Assembly (NCBI GenBank): GCA_021790715.1
Contig: JAJYGK010000176.1
Span: 1-14,770, forward strand
From: Chloroflexota bacterium
Lineage (GTDB): Bacteria > Chloroflexota > Limnocylindria > Limnocylindrales > CSP1-4
Length of the DNA: 14,770 bases
Direction of reading: 5' to 3'
Positions within the stretch are counted from its first letter, which is position 1. The number at the start of each line of letters is the position of its first letter. This document shows, one piece after another, positions 6,111 through 14,386 of the stretch. The notes under the pieces are model-generated. The model was not told the origin of the DNA and ran no database searches. It worked only from the letters and a program-made list of their open reading frames with translations. Both the position numbers and the translations under genes were made by a program.

Positions 6111-9100
6111 TCAGGGCGCCGCCGATGCGGCCGGCGTCGGTGCCGCCGACGGCGGGACGCCCGTCAGCGCGTCGAGGGCATCGAGCGCCGACTGCACCAG
6201 CTGCATCTGCTGGCCGTACCCGACGAAGTCGCCCTTCGCCTCGTCCGCCTTCGCCTGCGCGAAGTGGTCGTTGATGTACGTGATGAGGCCGGCCGCGTCG
6301 CCCGGGAGAGCGCCCGGCGCCGTCGAGGCGCCCGGCACCTGGCTGGGCGCGACGGTCGCACCCGGCGAGGGGCTCGAACCCGGCGACTGACCGGAGGTGG
6401 TGACCGTGGTGCCGGTGCCCGCCGTCAGGCTCCCGGTGCCCACCCCGCTCGTCACCGACTGCAGCGCCTGCTGCAGCGTGTTGCCCCAGCCGACGACCTG
6501 CTGCGAGGCGACCACGATCTTCGTCAGCTGCGGGAACGCCGACGCCGTCGACTGCAGGTAGATCGGCTCCAGGTAGACGAACGACGAGCCGACGGGGAGC
6601 ACGAGCATGCTGCCGCGGATCACCCGCGAGCCGCTCGCGTTCCACAGGCTGATCTGCGCGCTGATGACCGGGTCCTGGTCGATGCGCGCCTCGATCTGGG
6701 TGGGGCCCTGGACGGTCTCACCCGAGGGAAGCTCGTAGACGATGACCTGGCCGCGCGCGTTCCCGTCGTTGCGTGCGGCGACCCACGCGATCATGTTCGG
6801 GCGCGACGCGGGCACCATCGGCTGGACCAGCACGAACTCCGGCGCGCTGTGGCCCGGCAGGCGGATCTCGACGTAGTAGGCCTGGGGGGGCAGGACGGTG
6901 GTGCCGCCGGTGGTCACCGTGGGCACCGTCCACAGGTTGTCTCCCTTGTAGAAGCTGGACACGTCCGTGACGTGGTAGGCCGCGTACATCTGCGTCTGCG
7001 CGTTGAACATCGACTCGGGCGTCCGCAGGTGCGCCTGGAGGCCGGCGGGCATCTCCGACAGCGGCTGGAACATGCCGGGGAAGATGCTCTCCCAGGCGCG
7101 GATCAGCGGGTCGGACGAGTCGGCGACGTAGAAGTGCACCGTTCCGTCGTAGGCGTCCATCGTGATCTTGACGCTGTTTCGGATGTAGTTGTACGTGGCG
7201 CCCAGGCTGCTGTCGGCGTACGTCGTCGCGTCCGGCATCCCGGCCGTGATCGTGTACGCGTCCTGCACGTAGACGAGGTGGCCGTTGGGTCCGATCACCA
7301 CGTACGGGTCCCCGTCGAGGGTCAGGAACGGGGCGAGCGTGCTCAGGCGATCCGTCAGGCTGCGATGGATCAGGAGCCGCGTCTGGGCCGTGACCTGGTT
7401 GCTGATCGCGAGGTTCACGTCGCCGAGGCTCCACGCCCAGAAGAGCCGCTCGGCGATCGAGCCGACGGGGAGCCCGGCCGTGCCCGTGTACCGCGTGTCG
7501 ACGTCGTTGCCGTTGCCGCTGCTCGACGGGTAGTCGAACTCGGCGCTCCGCGCGCCGACGAGCACCCAGCTCGATGGGCGCTGTCCGAAGTAGATCCGCG
7601 GCTGCGTCACCACGGGCGCGCCGCCGGTCGAGGTGACCGGCAGGTTGCCGATCAGGAGCTTCGGGAGGCCGTTGGGGTCGACGCCGTTGGCCGGCACCAT
7701 GGCGAGGCCGTAGCCGTGCGTGTAGAGGACGCGCTTCGCCACCCACGACGGGCTGGACTGGGCCTTGCCCAGCGCCATCTCGCGCGCCGAGAGCAGCACC
7801 TCGGTGGGCTGGCCGTTGATCACGTAGCGGTCGATGTTGACCGACGTGAACGTGTAGTACTGCCGGACCGTCTGCAGCTGGTCGAGCGTCGCGGCCAGCG
7901 GCCGCGGATCCCACAGCCGCGCGTTGTTGAACGTGGCCTGGTCGCTGGTCACCTCGGCCGCCGTCAGGCCCGAGCGGGGCTGGTCGGCCTGGACCGTCCA
8001 CGAGTCGAGCGCGAAGCCCAGGCGCGTCATCGCGATGTTGTTGGCGATCGAGGTCGCCTCGGCGACGTTCTGGCTGGGGCCCACGACGATCCGCTGGTAG
8101 GCGGCCGGCAGGACGAAGCCGAGCGCGAGGAGGACCAGGTAGGCGGCGCCCCCGACGAGCGCCGCGCGACGGGCGAGCCGCCCGTCGCGGAGGACGGCCA
8201 GCACGACGACCGCGATCGCGGCCAGCACCGTGGCGGCGGTGGTGATCGCGGCCAGCGGCAGGCGCACCGCCGCGTCCGTCGCGCCGATCCCCGTCACGAA
8301 CCCGTTGCTCGCGTACGAGAGGTCATACCGGCCGAGCCACTGCATCGCCGCGACGACCAGCAGCAGGAGCGCGGCGAGGAGGCCAACGTGCATGACGGGG
8401 CCGCGCCGCGTGACGTCCGCCCCGCGGACCGCGGCGATCGCGTACGCCGCGCCGCCCAGGACGAGCAGCGCCAGGAGGCCCGCGGCGGCGATGTTGGCCG
8501 CGAGGTGCAGCACGGGCAGCGTGAAGAGCCACCAGCCGAGCTCGAGGTGGAAGACGGGGTCGACGGCCGGCGAGCCGGAGGTCGAGTACGGCACCTGGTG
8601 CTGCCACAGGGCCACCGTCTGCCAGGCGCCGGTGAGCACGATCCCGCTGACGAACGCGAGCGCGGCCGAGACCACTACCAGGCCCAGGCGCAGGCGCCGG
8701 CGGGGGAGGTTCGCCGTCGCCACCAGCCAGGCCTCCCCGCGCGCCTCGGGCGAGCGCGCCCGGCCGTTCGTTGCGACGTCGTCGTCCGTCGGGTCGCGGC
8801 TCAGGCGCCAGGCGAGCGCGAGGTTGCCGAGCAGGACGACCGCCCCGCCGACGACCCCGAGCAGGAACAGCGCCACCTGGTAGCCGAACTGGGTGGTCCA
8901 GGTGCTGCCGAACCCGACGTTCTGGAAGAAGAGGTAGCTCGCGAGCGGCGTGGAGATGCCGACGAGGATGAGCCAGATGGCCGCCAGGACGACGAGCACG
9001 AGCAGGATGGGACGCAGCACCCGCAACAGCCGGGAGCGGCGCGAGCCGGAGCCGCGACGGGACATGGCGTCCTGCCCGCGGGCAACCAGCCAGTCGCCCA

Positions 9101-9143
9101 GGCCCTCGAAACGCGAATCGTCCGACGGTCGCAGTTGTGCCAT
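6111..9143 (-). CDS. UPF0182 family membrane protein (COG1615)
   Basis: 1010 residues. After a short basic N-terminus (RRGSGSRRSRLLR) there are seven predicted membrane helices at about 43-67, 88-112, 153-172, 205-232, 250-269, 296-317 and 328-347. A large domain of about 500 residues follows, probably outside the membrane. It carries blocks I associate with UPF0182: NNIAMTRLGFALDSW, NNARLWDPRPL, QLQTVRQYYTF followed by NIDRYVINGQ and an SAREM block, and near its end WGNTLQQAL. The C-terminus is a Gly/Ser/Thr/Pro-rich linker and a helical segment (YINDHF to LDAL), ending in another Ala/Pro/Ser-rich run. The family occurs in Actinobacteria, Cyanobacteria and related groups and has no established function. 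A ribosome site (AAGGAG, 9158-9163) lies 14 bases before the ATG, a long spacing. The gene is divergent from the polysaccharide exporter, so a shared role is not implied by operon structure. Confidence 0.95.
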   Translation of the reverse strand: MAQLRPSDDSRFEGLGDWLVARGQDAMSRRGSGSRRSRLLRVLRPILLVLVVLAAIWLILVGISTPLASYLFFQNVGFGSTWTTQFGYQVALFLLGVVGGAVVLLGNLALAWRLSRDPTDDDVATNGRARSPEARGEAWLVATANLPRRRLRLGLVVVSAALAFVSGIVLTGAWQTVALWQHQVPYSTSGSPAVDPVFHLELGWWLFTLPVLHLAANIAAAGLLALLVLGGAAYAIAAVRGADVTRRGPVMHVGLLAALLLLVVAAMQWLGRYDLSYASNGFVTGIGATDAAVRLPLAAITTAATVLAAIAVVVLAVLRDGRLARRAALVGGAAYLVLLALGFVLPAAYQRIVVGPSQNVAEATSIANNIAMTRLGFALDSWTVQADQPRSGLTAAEVTSDQATFNNARLWDPRPLAATLDQLQTVRQYYTFTSVNIDRYVINGQPTEVLLSAREMALGKAQSSPSWVAKRVLYTHGYGLAMVPANGVDPNGLPKLLIGNLPVTSTGGAPVVTQPRIYFGQRPSSWVLVGARSAEFDYPSSSGNGNDVDTRYTGTAGLPVGSIAERLFWAWSLGDVNLAISNQVTAQTRLLIHRSLTDRLSTLAPFLTLDGDPYVVIGPNGHLVYVQDAYTITAGMPDATTYADSSLGATYNYIRNSVKITMDAYDGTVHFYVADSSDPLIRAWESIFPGMFQPLSEMPAGLQAHLRTPESMFNAQTQMYAAYHVTDVSSFYKGDNLWTVPTVTTGGTTVLPPQAYYVEIRLPGHSAPEFVLVQPMVPASRPNMIAWVAARNDGNARGQVIVYELPSGETVQGPTQIEARIDQDPVISAQISLWNASGSRVIRGSMLVLPVGSSFVYLEPIYLQSTASAFPQLTKIVVASQQVVGWGNTLQQALQSVTSGVGTGSLTAGTGTTVTTSGQSPGSSPSPGATVAPSQVPGASTAPGALPGDAAGLITYINDHFAQAKADEAKGDFVGYGQQMQLVQSALDALDALTGVPPSAAPTPAASAAP

Positions 9144-9180
9144 GCCGCGCAGTCACGCTCCTTCTGCAGGGGAGGAACCC

Positions 9181-9186
9181 ACAGTA
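9181..9186 (-). promoter_or_regulatory. Possible -10 box for the UPF0182 gene
   Basis: Minus-strand TACTGT (TAnnnT), giving a leader of about 30 bases that contains the AAGGAG ribosome site at 9158-9163. No clear -35 box. The rest of the 185-base gap between the UPF0182 gene and the permease shows no repeat or other signal that I can support. Confidence 0.35.
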
Positions 9187-9312
9187 CTCCGATGTCCGGC
9201 ACCCCGGGTCGCAGCAGATGCGCGCCCGGAGCCCGTGCCCGCGCGTGTCCTCCGCCCCGCCGTCGCGCCCCTCGCCGCCACGGCGCGCCGCACGCGCCCC
9301 AACCGCGCATGC

Positions 9313-9318
9313 TACCGT
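9313..9318 (+). promoter_or_regulatory. Putative -10 box of the exporter operon
   Basis: TACCGT preceded by TGC, an extended -10 pattern (TGnTAnnnT). It ends ten bases before the permease ATG at 9329, and no Shine-Dalgarno sequence lies between, so the transcript would have a leader of only a few bases or none. Confidence 0.45.
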
Positions 9319-9328
9319 TCCGCTGCCT

Positions 9329-10210
9329 ATGACGACTCCAGCCCGGGCGGTCCCCGGCGCCCGCGCCGGCACCACCCGCCGCCCTCCCGGCTACCGCGAG
9401 CTCTTCCTGCAGCTCGACCTCGTCCGGCTCGTCCGCCGCGGGTTCCAGGACATGCGGACGCGCGGCCGCCTGATCCAGTACCTCGTCGGCACGGACCTGA
9501 AGCGGACCCATGCCGACACGGTCATGGGGCAGGTGTGGTGGCTGATCGACCCGTTCTTCCAGATGGCGATCTACTCGATCCTGGTCACGGTGGTCTTCGC
9601 CAAGAAGATCCCGGACGCGCCGCTCTTCCTGTTCGCGGCGATCCTGCCCTGGCAGTGGTTCCAGACCTCGCTGGTGGACGCCACGACCTCCGTGACGGCG
9701 CGCGGCAACCTCATCCGGCAGATCCAGTTCCCGAAGCTCGTGCTGCCCGCCGCCTCCACCCTCGCCGGCGCGGTCACCTTCGGCTTCGGGCTCGTCTCGC
9801 TGCTGCTCCTGTACATCCCGTACCCCAGCCACCTCAGCCCGTGGCTGCTGACGCTCCCGGTCATCGCGGCCGTGCAGTACGTGTTCACGCTCGCGCTGGC
9901 CGTCTTCTTCGCCGGCGTGAACGCGTTCTACCGCGACGTGCAGAACCTGCTGCGTCACATCACCCGGATCTGGTTCTACGCGTCGCCGGCGATCTACGCG
10001 GTGTCGGCGCTGAAGGGGAGCGTCTTCGGGTACGTGCTCGCGGTCAACCCGTTCACCTACATCCTGACCTCCTACCGGAACATCGCCTACTACGGCAGCC
10101 CGCCGGACTGGGTCGGGCTCTTCTCGGTGCTCGTCGTCTCGCTCGTCCTCCTGTCCCTCTCGATCTGGCTCTTCAAGCGGGTCGAGACGGGCTTCGCGAA
10201 GATCCTCTGA
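9329..10210 (+). CDS. ABC-2 type polysaccharide/teichoic-acid export permease (Wzm/TagG-like)
   Basis: 293-residue integral membrane protein, normal for this family. About 65 cytoplasmic residues, with QYLVGTDLKRTHADTVMGQVWW leading into the first helix, are followed by some six membrane segments at roughly 70-90, 98-115, 140-163, 172-198, 213-226 and 262-284. Family blocks include GNLIRQIQFPKLVLP at 126-140, FFAGVNAFYRDVQNLL at 193-208, WFYASPAIY at 215-223 and NPFTYILTSYR at 240-250. It should form the membrane channel that moves a lipid-linked glycan from the inner to the outer face of the cytoplasmic membrane. The in-frame ATG at 9137 is not used as start: it would add 64 residues of low-complexity sequence overlapping the divergent UPF0182 gene, whereas 9329 gives the expected N-terminus just after a -10 box. 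The stop overlaps the ATPase start by one base (TGATG). Confidence 0.94.
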   Translation: MTTPARAVPGARAGTTRRPPGYRELFLQLDLVRLVRRGFQDMRTRGRLIQYLVGTDLKRTHADTVMGQVWWLIDPFFQMAIYSILVTVVFAKKIPDAPLFLFAAILPWQWFQTSLVDATTSVTARGNLIRQIQFPKLVLPAASTLAGAVTFGFGLVSLLLLYIPYPSHLSPWLLTLPVIAAVQYVFTLALAVFFAGVNAFYRDVQNLLRHITRIWFYASPAIYAVSALKGSVFGYVLAVNPFTYILTSYRNIAYYGSPPDWVGLFSVLVVSLVLLSLSIWLFKRVETGFAKIL

Positions 10211-11055
10211 TGGCACCTCCGGCCGCGATCGACGTCGAGGATCTCGGGATCCGCTACAACCTCCACCTGACCCGGCGCACGACGCTCAAGGGGTCGCTGA
10301 TGGAGTGGGTCGGCAGGCGCCAGCGCGAGGACCACTACTTCTGGGCGCTCCGGCACGTCACGTTCCGCGTCGCGCACGGGGAGGCGCTCGGCATCCTCGG
10401 CCCGAACGGCGCCGGCAAGAGCACCCTCCTGCTCACCCTGGCCGGCATCCTCGCCCCCGACGAGGGGTCGATCCGGGTGCAGGGCCGCGTCTCGTCGCTC
10501 CTGACGCTCGGCGCCGGGTTCGAGATGGAGGTGTCGGGGCGCGAGAACATCGCGCTGATCGGCGCGTTCATGGGCATCCGGCACCGCGTGATGCGCGAGC
10601 TCACGCCCTCGATCATCGAGTTCGCCGACATCGGGCCGTTCATCGACGCGCCGGTGCGCACCTACTCCTCGGGCATGCGGGCCCGCCTCGGCTTCTCGAT
10701 CGCGACCGCGATCGCGCCCGACATCCTGCTGCTCGACGAGGTGCTCGGGACGGGCGACGAGGAGTTCCGGGCCCGGAGCCAGCAGCGCATCCGGGAGCTG
10801 GTCGCGCGGGCACGCGCGATCGTCCTCGTCACCCACGACCTCAACAGCGTGGCGGAGTACTGCAGCCGCTCGGTGCTGATGGAGAAGGGGAGCATCCTGT
10901 ACGAGGGGCCGACGCTGGAGACGGTCGAGTTCTACAAGGACCGCGTCCGCAAGCGAAAGGCACGGCTCGCCGAGGAGCAGGCGGCTCGCGAGGCCGCCGG
11001 GCTGCCCGCGCCGGTCACCCTCGACGAGATCGCGCCGTCGGGACAGCCGGGTTGA
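10210..11055 (+). CDS. ABC transporter ATPase for polysaccharide export (Wzt/TagH-like), short form
   Basis: 281-residue nucleotide-binding subunit that would pair with the upstream permease and power glycan export. Key motifs are complete: Walker A GPNGAGKST at 64-72, Q-loop region LTLGAGFEMEVSGREN around 98-113, signature YSSGMR at 152-157, Walker B ILLLDEVLGTGD at 172-183, and the H-loop His at 209. The N-terminal part (LGIRYNLHLTRRTTLKGSL, then DHYFWALRHVTF) is typical of the polysaccharide-export subfamily. After residue 245 only a charged helical tail remains. The carbohydrate-binding C-terminal domain found in O-antigen Wzt proteins that read chain-end caps is absent, so export is probably not coupled to a capped chain end through this subunit. 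The gene overlaps the next by four bases (TTGA). Confidence 0.95.
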   Translation: MAPPAAIDVEDLGIRYNLHLTRRTTLKGSLMEWVGRRQREDHYFWALRHVTFRVAHGEALGILGPNGAGKSTLLLTLAGILAPDEGSIRVQGRVSSLLTLGAGFEMEVSGRENIALIGAFMGIRHRVMRELTPSIIEFADIGPFIDAPVRTYSSGMRARLGFSIATAIAPDILLLDEVLGTGDEEFRARSQQRIRELVARARAIVLVTHDLNSVAEYCSRSVLMEKGSILYEGPTLETVEFYKDRVRKRKARLAEEQAAREAAGLPAPVTLDEIAPSGQPG

Positions 11056-12266
11056 CCGGGGCCGGCCGTCCCGCGCGACGCCGCCCGATCCTGGTCGTCA
11101 CGCACTCGTACTACGAGGAGGATCCCCGGGTCCGGCGGCAGGCCGAGGCGCTCGCCGCGGCGGGGATCCCCGTGGACGTGCTGGCGCTCCGGCGGCCCGG
11201 ATTGCCGGCCCGCGAGCGCCTCGATGGCGTCGACGTGCACCGGCTGCCGGTCCAGCGCCACCAGGGCGCGGGGATCGGCGCGTACCTCGCCGAGTACGCG
11301 GCGTTCTTCGGCCGGGTCGCGTTCGCCGCCGTCCCGCTGCACGCCCGCCGGCGGTATGCCGTGGCGCAGGTCGCGACCCTCCCGGATCCGCTCGTGTTCG
11401 CGCTCGCACCGCTCCGGCTGGACGGCGTCCCGCTCGTGCTCGACCTGCACGAGGCGATGCCGGAGTTCTTCCGCAGCCGGTTCCCCGCGGCCTCCCGGGG
11501 CATCGTCCGCTCGACGCTGCTCGGCGCCGAGCGGGCCTCGATCGCCTTCGCCTCGCACGTGCTGACCGTGAACGACGCCCTGCGGGACAGGCTGATCGCG
11601 CTGGGCGTCCGGGGACCGAAGATCGACGTCGTCCTGAACAGCCCCCGATCCGACCGCTTCGACCCGTCCGCCCACCCGTCGCGCCCGTTCATGGCCGACG
11701 GCCGCCTGCGCCTGGTGTACGCCGGGGCGCTGACGCCGCTCTACCAGCTGGACGTGGCCGTCGAGGCGCTGGCACGGCTCGCGCACGGCGTCGACGGCCC
11801 GGCCCTCGACGTCACGCTCGACCTGTACGGGCGGGGCGACGCGGAGGCGCTGCTGCGAGAGCGGGCGGAGGCCCTCGGGATCGCCGACCGGGTCGCGTTC
11901 CACGGCCGCATCCCCGTGGAGGAGGTCGCCGGCCGGATCGCCGCGGCGGACATCGGGCTCGCGCCGACACGGCGCGACCGGTTCACCGATTTCAGCCTCT
12001 CCACCAAGATCTTCGAGTACGCCGCGATGGGCAAGCCGGTCGTGGCGTCGCGGCTGCCGACGGTCGAGCGGTACTTCGGCGAGTCGCTGTGCTACTTCGA
12101 ACCGGGCGACCCTGCCTCGCTTGCCGCCGCCGCCCGCCGCGTCGCCTCCGACCGTGCATACCGGGAGGCGGCGGTGGCCGCCGCGGAGGCCCGCGTGCGG
12201 GAGCTGTCCTGGGAACGCGAGGCGGCCCGGTACGTGGCGTTGATCGAGGAGCTGGCCCGCGGCTGA
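11052..12266 (+). CDS. Family-4-like glycosyltransferase, third gene of the exporter operon
   Basis: 404 residues with a two-domain GT-B layout. The acceptor domain begins PILVVTHSYYEEDPRVRRQAEALAAAG with RRQAEAL at 28-34 and LPARERLDGVDVHRLPV at 51-67, then DLHEAMPEFFRSRFP at 131-145. The donor domain contains NSP at 196-198, YAGALTPLYQLD at 223-234, DLYGRGD at 257-263 and LSTKIFEYAAMGKPVVAS at 316-333. Only one Glu of the EX7E pair is present (in KIFEY). The TTG at 11052 is chosen because it overlaps the ATPase stop by four bases and no ATG or GTG start lies nearby in frame; the preceding codons are antisense-like shadow sequence. Position directly behind the exporter genes suggests it acts on the exported glycan. 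Sugar specificity unknown. Confidence 0.9.
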   Translation: MTGAGRPARRRPILVVTHSYYEEDPRVRRQAEALAAAGIPVDVLALRRPGLPARERLDGVDVHRLPVQRHQGAGIGAYLAEYAAFFGRVAFAAVPLHARRRYAVAQVATLPDPLVFALAPLRLDGVPLVLDLHEAMPEFFRSRFPAASRGIVRSTLLGAERASIAFASHVLTVNDALRDRLIALGVRGPKIDVVLNSPRSDRFDPSAHPSRPFMADGRLRLVYAGALTPLYQLDVAVEALARLAHGVDGPALDVTLDLYGRGDAEALLRERAEALGIADRVAFHGRIPVEEVAGRIAAADIGLAPTRRDRFTDFSLSTKIFEYAAMGKPVVASRLPTVERYFGESLCYFEPGDPASLAAAARRVASDRAYREAAVAAAEARVRELSWEREAARYVALIEELARG

Positions 12267-12294
12267 CGGGAAGGGGCGGACGGGCGAGCTGGCG

Positions 12295-14316
12295 TCAGGT
12301 GCCGTCCGGCGCCGGCCGTCGGGTCCGTGCGCGTCGGGCGTCCGGGGCCGCACCGGCGGCCGCGACCGGTACCGCGGCCTCCATCGGCCGGGTCCGTGCT
12401 GCCGACCGGTCCGTTCGCCCGCGCGTCGTCCACCGGTCGGCGAGCCAGCGGATCCCGCCCGGAGTCAGCCGCGCGAGGCCGGCATCCAGCGCCGGGCCGG
12501 CCGCGTCCACGTCGTAGCCGTCCACGCAGAGCACGTCCGACGGGCCGCGCCCGCGCACGGCCTCGGCGACGACCTGCCGGGCGGTCTCGAGCCGGTGGCG
12601 GGCGTGGGCGGCGCCGATCGCCGCCGTTCGCGCCGCGATCCGTTCGGGTGCTCCGGGGTCCGCGAGCCGGACGAGGCGGCCGCGCAGGCCGTCGGGGGGC
12701 GCCGAGCGCCGCACCGCCTCCAGGGCGGCCCGGTAGCCCGTGTCGAGGTCCGCCGCCAGGACCTCGCCGATCCCGGACGGCAGGGGCTGGTCCCCGGGGT
12801 CGCGCACGGTGACGAGCGTCAGCTCCCGCAGCAGGTCGGCCGGGAGCGGCGCCAGCAGGCGCGCCGCCCGGACCCGGTTGAACGACACGACGAGCGGCAG
12901 GGGCATCGCCGTGTCCGCCGCGCCCGTGTCGGACGTCGCCGTGGTCGTGTCGGCCGTCGCCGTGTTCACCGCGGCCGCAGGACCGCTGCCGGCACCGAGC
13001 CCGATCCCGGCCTCCGCCGTTGCGCCGGCGTCCGCCGTCACCGCGTCCGTCGCCCCGCAGGCCTCCTCGTAGATGCCTTCCGCGCCGAAGCGCGCCTGCG
13101 CATCCGCGCGGAGCGCGAGGGGGTCCAGCTCGTCCCGCCGGGCGAGCGTCGCGAGGATCGCGTCTGCCATCACGACCGCATCGTCCACGTCGACCAGCGC
13201 GCCCCGCACTGCCGGATCCGGCCCGAGGATCTCCTCGCCGCCGCCGGACCGCGTGGCGACGACGGGCAGGCCGGAGGCGAGCGCCTCCGCGAGGACGACC
13301 CCGAACGTCTCGTGCCGGCTCGCGTGCACGAACAGGTCGGCCCGCGCCATCGCCGCCGCAACGCCCGCCCGGTCGGTCGCCGGCTCGAACGAGACGGCGT
13401 CGGTCACGCCGAGGCCGGCCGCGCGGGCCAGCCACGCGGCCTCGTCCCCCGGCGTCGGCGACTGGCCCACGAGCCGCAGGGTCAGGTCGGGCCGCCGGGC
13501 GCGAGCGAGCGAGAACGCCTCGAGCAGGGTCGCGATCCCTTTGTCGGGCTTCCGCGTGCCCACGTACAGGAGCTCCCCGGCCCGTCGCTCGCGGCGCGGC
13601 GCGGCGCGGAACAGCTCGACCGGCACGGCGTTGGGGACCACGGCGAGGCGCTCGTCGAGGATGCCGGCGAGCTCCGGCAGGGCGGCCCGGATCTCGGCGC
13701 CCAGGGCCCCGGAGACGACCAGGATGCGCGCCGCGGCGCCGAGGACAGCGGCGTACCGGCGGCGGACGTCGGGGTCGCGCAGCAGCGCGGCCGTTCGCGA
13801 GGCGTGCTCCGTGACCACGAAGGGGACGCCCAGGCGGCGTGCCGCGGCAGCCGCCATCTCGCCGTCCGGGAACCCGGTGTGCGCATGCACGAGGTCCACC
13901 GGCCGGCCACGGGGTCCGGCCCGGAGGACGAGACTCTCCACGAAGGGGAGGAACGCGGCGAGGTGATCGTCGCCCTCCTGTGCGGGACCGTCCTCCGGTC
14001 CCGAGGCGACGGGGAGCCGGGCGACGGGGACGGCGGCCAGGTGCCGCCAGGTGCCGGTCGCGGCCGGCAGTCCGCCCGGCGTCAGCGCGTCGGGCCGCTC
14101 GGCGGCGCTCGCGACGCGCCGGTGGATCGCATCTCGCTCGGGTTCGCGGCGCTCCGCCACGCGGTTGAGCCGCGCGAACTCGAACGAGGCGACGACGGGC
14201 GCGACCGCGCCGGTCGCGGCGAGCGCGTCGACCTGGTCCGCCACGAACGAGCCGCGGACGGGATCGTCGATCGCGGGATACCAGCGCGCCACGACCAGGA
14301 CGCGAAGCGGTGGCAT
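12295..14316 (-). CDS. Family-4 glycosyltransferase fused to an unknown C-terminal domain
   Basis: 673 residues, far longer than the usual 370-420 of a GT4 enzyme. Residues 1-415 are the catalytic part: VLVVARWYPAIDDPVRGSFV at 6-25, DLVHAHTGFPDG at 141-152, TEHAS at 169-173, VVPNAV at 226-231, YVGTRKPDKGI at 251-261, LVGQ at 282-285, and the canonical EX7E pair Glu336 and Glu344 in SRHETFGVVLAEALASGLPVV, unlike the other glycosyltransferases here. A Thr/Ala/Asp/Gly-rich linker at about 422-470 contains a seven-residue repeat. Residues 471-632 form a second ordered region (VVSFNRVRAARLL, LTLVTVRDPGD, DVLCVDGYDV, PGGIRWLADRW) that I cannot assign; a basic Ala/Arg-rich tail closes the protein. 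ATG 14316 is chosen over upstream in-frame starts because it begins the conserved first strand and follows a -10 box by seven bases. Convergent with the exporter operon, ending 28 bases from it. Confidence 0.9.
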   Translation of the reverse strand: MPPLRVLVVARWYPAIDDPVRGSFVADQVDALAATGAVAPVVASFEFARLNRVAERREPERDAIHRRVASAAERPDALTPGGLPAATGTWRHLAAVPVARLPVASGPEDGPAQEGDDHLAAFLPFVESLVLRAGPRGRPVDLVHAHTGFPDGEMAAAAARRLGVPFVVTEHASRTAALLRDPDVRRRYAAVLGAAARILVVSGALGAEIRAALPELAGILDERLAVVPNAVPVELFRAAPRRERRAGELLYVGTRKPDKGIATLLEAFSLARARRPDLTLRLVGQSPTPGDEAAWLARAAGLGVTDAVSFEPATDRAGVAAAMARADLFVHASRHETFGVVLAEALASGLPVVATRSGGGEEILGPDPAVRGALVDVDDAVVMADAILATLARRDELDPLALRADAQARFGAEGIYEEACGATDAVTADAGATAEAGIGLGAGSGPAAAVNTATADTTTATSDTGAADTAMPLPLVVSFNRVRAARLLAPLPADLLRELTLVTVRDPGDQPLPSGIGEVLAADLDTGYRAALEAVRRSAPPDGLRGRLVRLADPGAPERIAARTAAIGAAHARHRLETARQVVAEAVRGRGPSDVLCVDGYDVDAAGPALDAGLARLTPGGIRWLADRWTTRGRTDRSAARTRPMEAAVPVAAAGAAPDARRARTRRPAPDGT
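12925..12966 (-). repeat. 21-base tandem repeat in the inter-domain linker
   Basis: Two adjacent 21-base units (12925-12945 and 12946-12966) match at 19 of 21 positions. On the coding (minus) strand they give seven-residue Thr/Ala/Asp repeats in the linker between the glycosyltransferase and the unknown domain. In-frame length changes here would only change linker length. Confidence 0.75.
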
Positions 14317-14323
14317 GGCGCGG

Positions 14324-14329
14324 AGTGTA
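14324..14329 (-). promoter_or_regulatory. -10 box of the fused glycosyltransferase, leaderless start
   Basis: TACACT on the minus strand, seven bases before the ATG at 14316. The spacing puts the transcription start at the ATG. No Shine-Dalgarno sequence fits in between. It mirrors the box at 14374-14379. Confidence 0.65.
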
Positions 14330-14373
14330 GGGCCCCGCCGCCCCGCCGCGCTTCCCCGGCCGCCGCCGCCCAC

Positions 14374-14379
14374 TACACT
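14374..14379 (+). promoter_or_regulatory. -10 box of the right-edge glycosyltransferase, leaderless start
   Basis: TACACT, seven bases before the ATG at 14387, the same hexamer and spacing as the divergent gene on the other strand. No ribosome site lies between box and start. Confidence 0.65.
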
Positions 14380-14386
14380 CGCCTGG

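Noticed and set aside
9137..9328. Longer N-terminus for the ABC permease from ATG 9137
   Set aside because: The added 64 residues are low-complexity, overlap the divergent UPF0182 start, and are not expected for the family; ATG 9329 follows a -10 box.
5910..9332. 1140-residue open frame on the plus strand
   Set aside because: Antisense to the UPF0182 gene along nearly its whole length; no domain, and Arg/Asp/Val/His-rich shadow composition.
12295..12906. Frameshift or gene fusion artefact at the fused glycosyltransferase
   Set aside because: The frame is continuous through the linker with consistent high-GC third positions, and the tandem repeats there are multiples of three.
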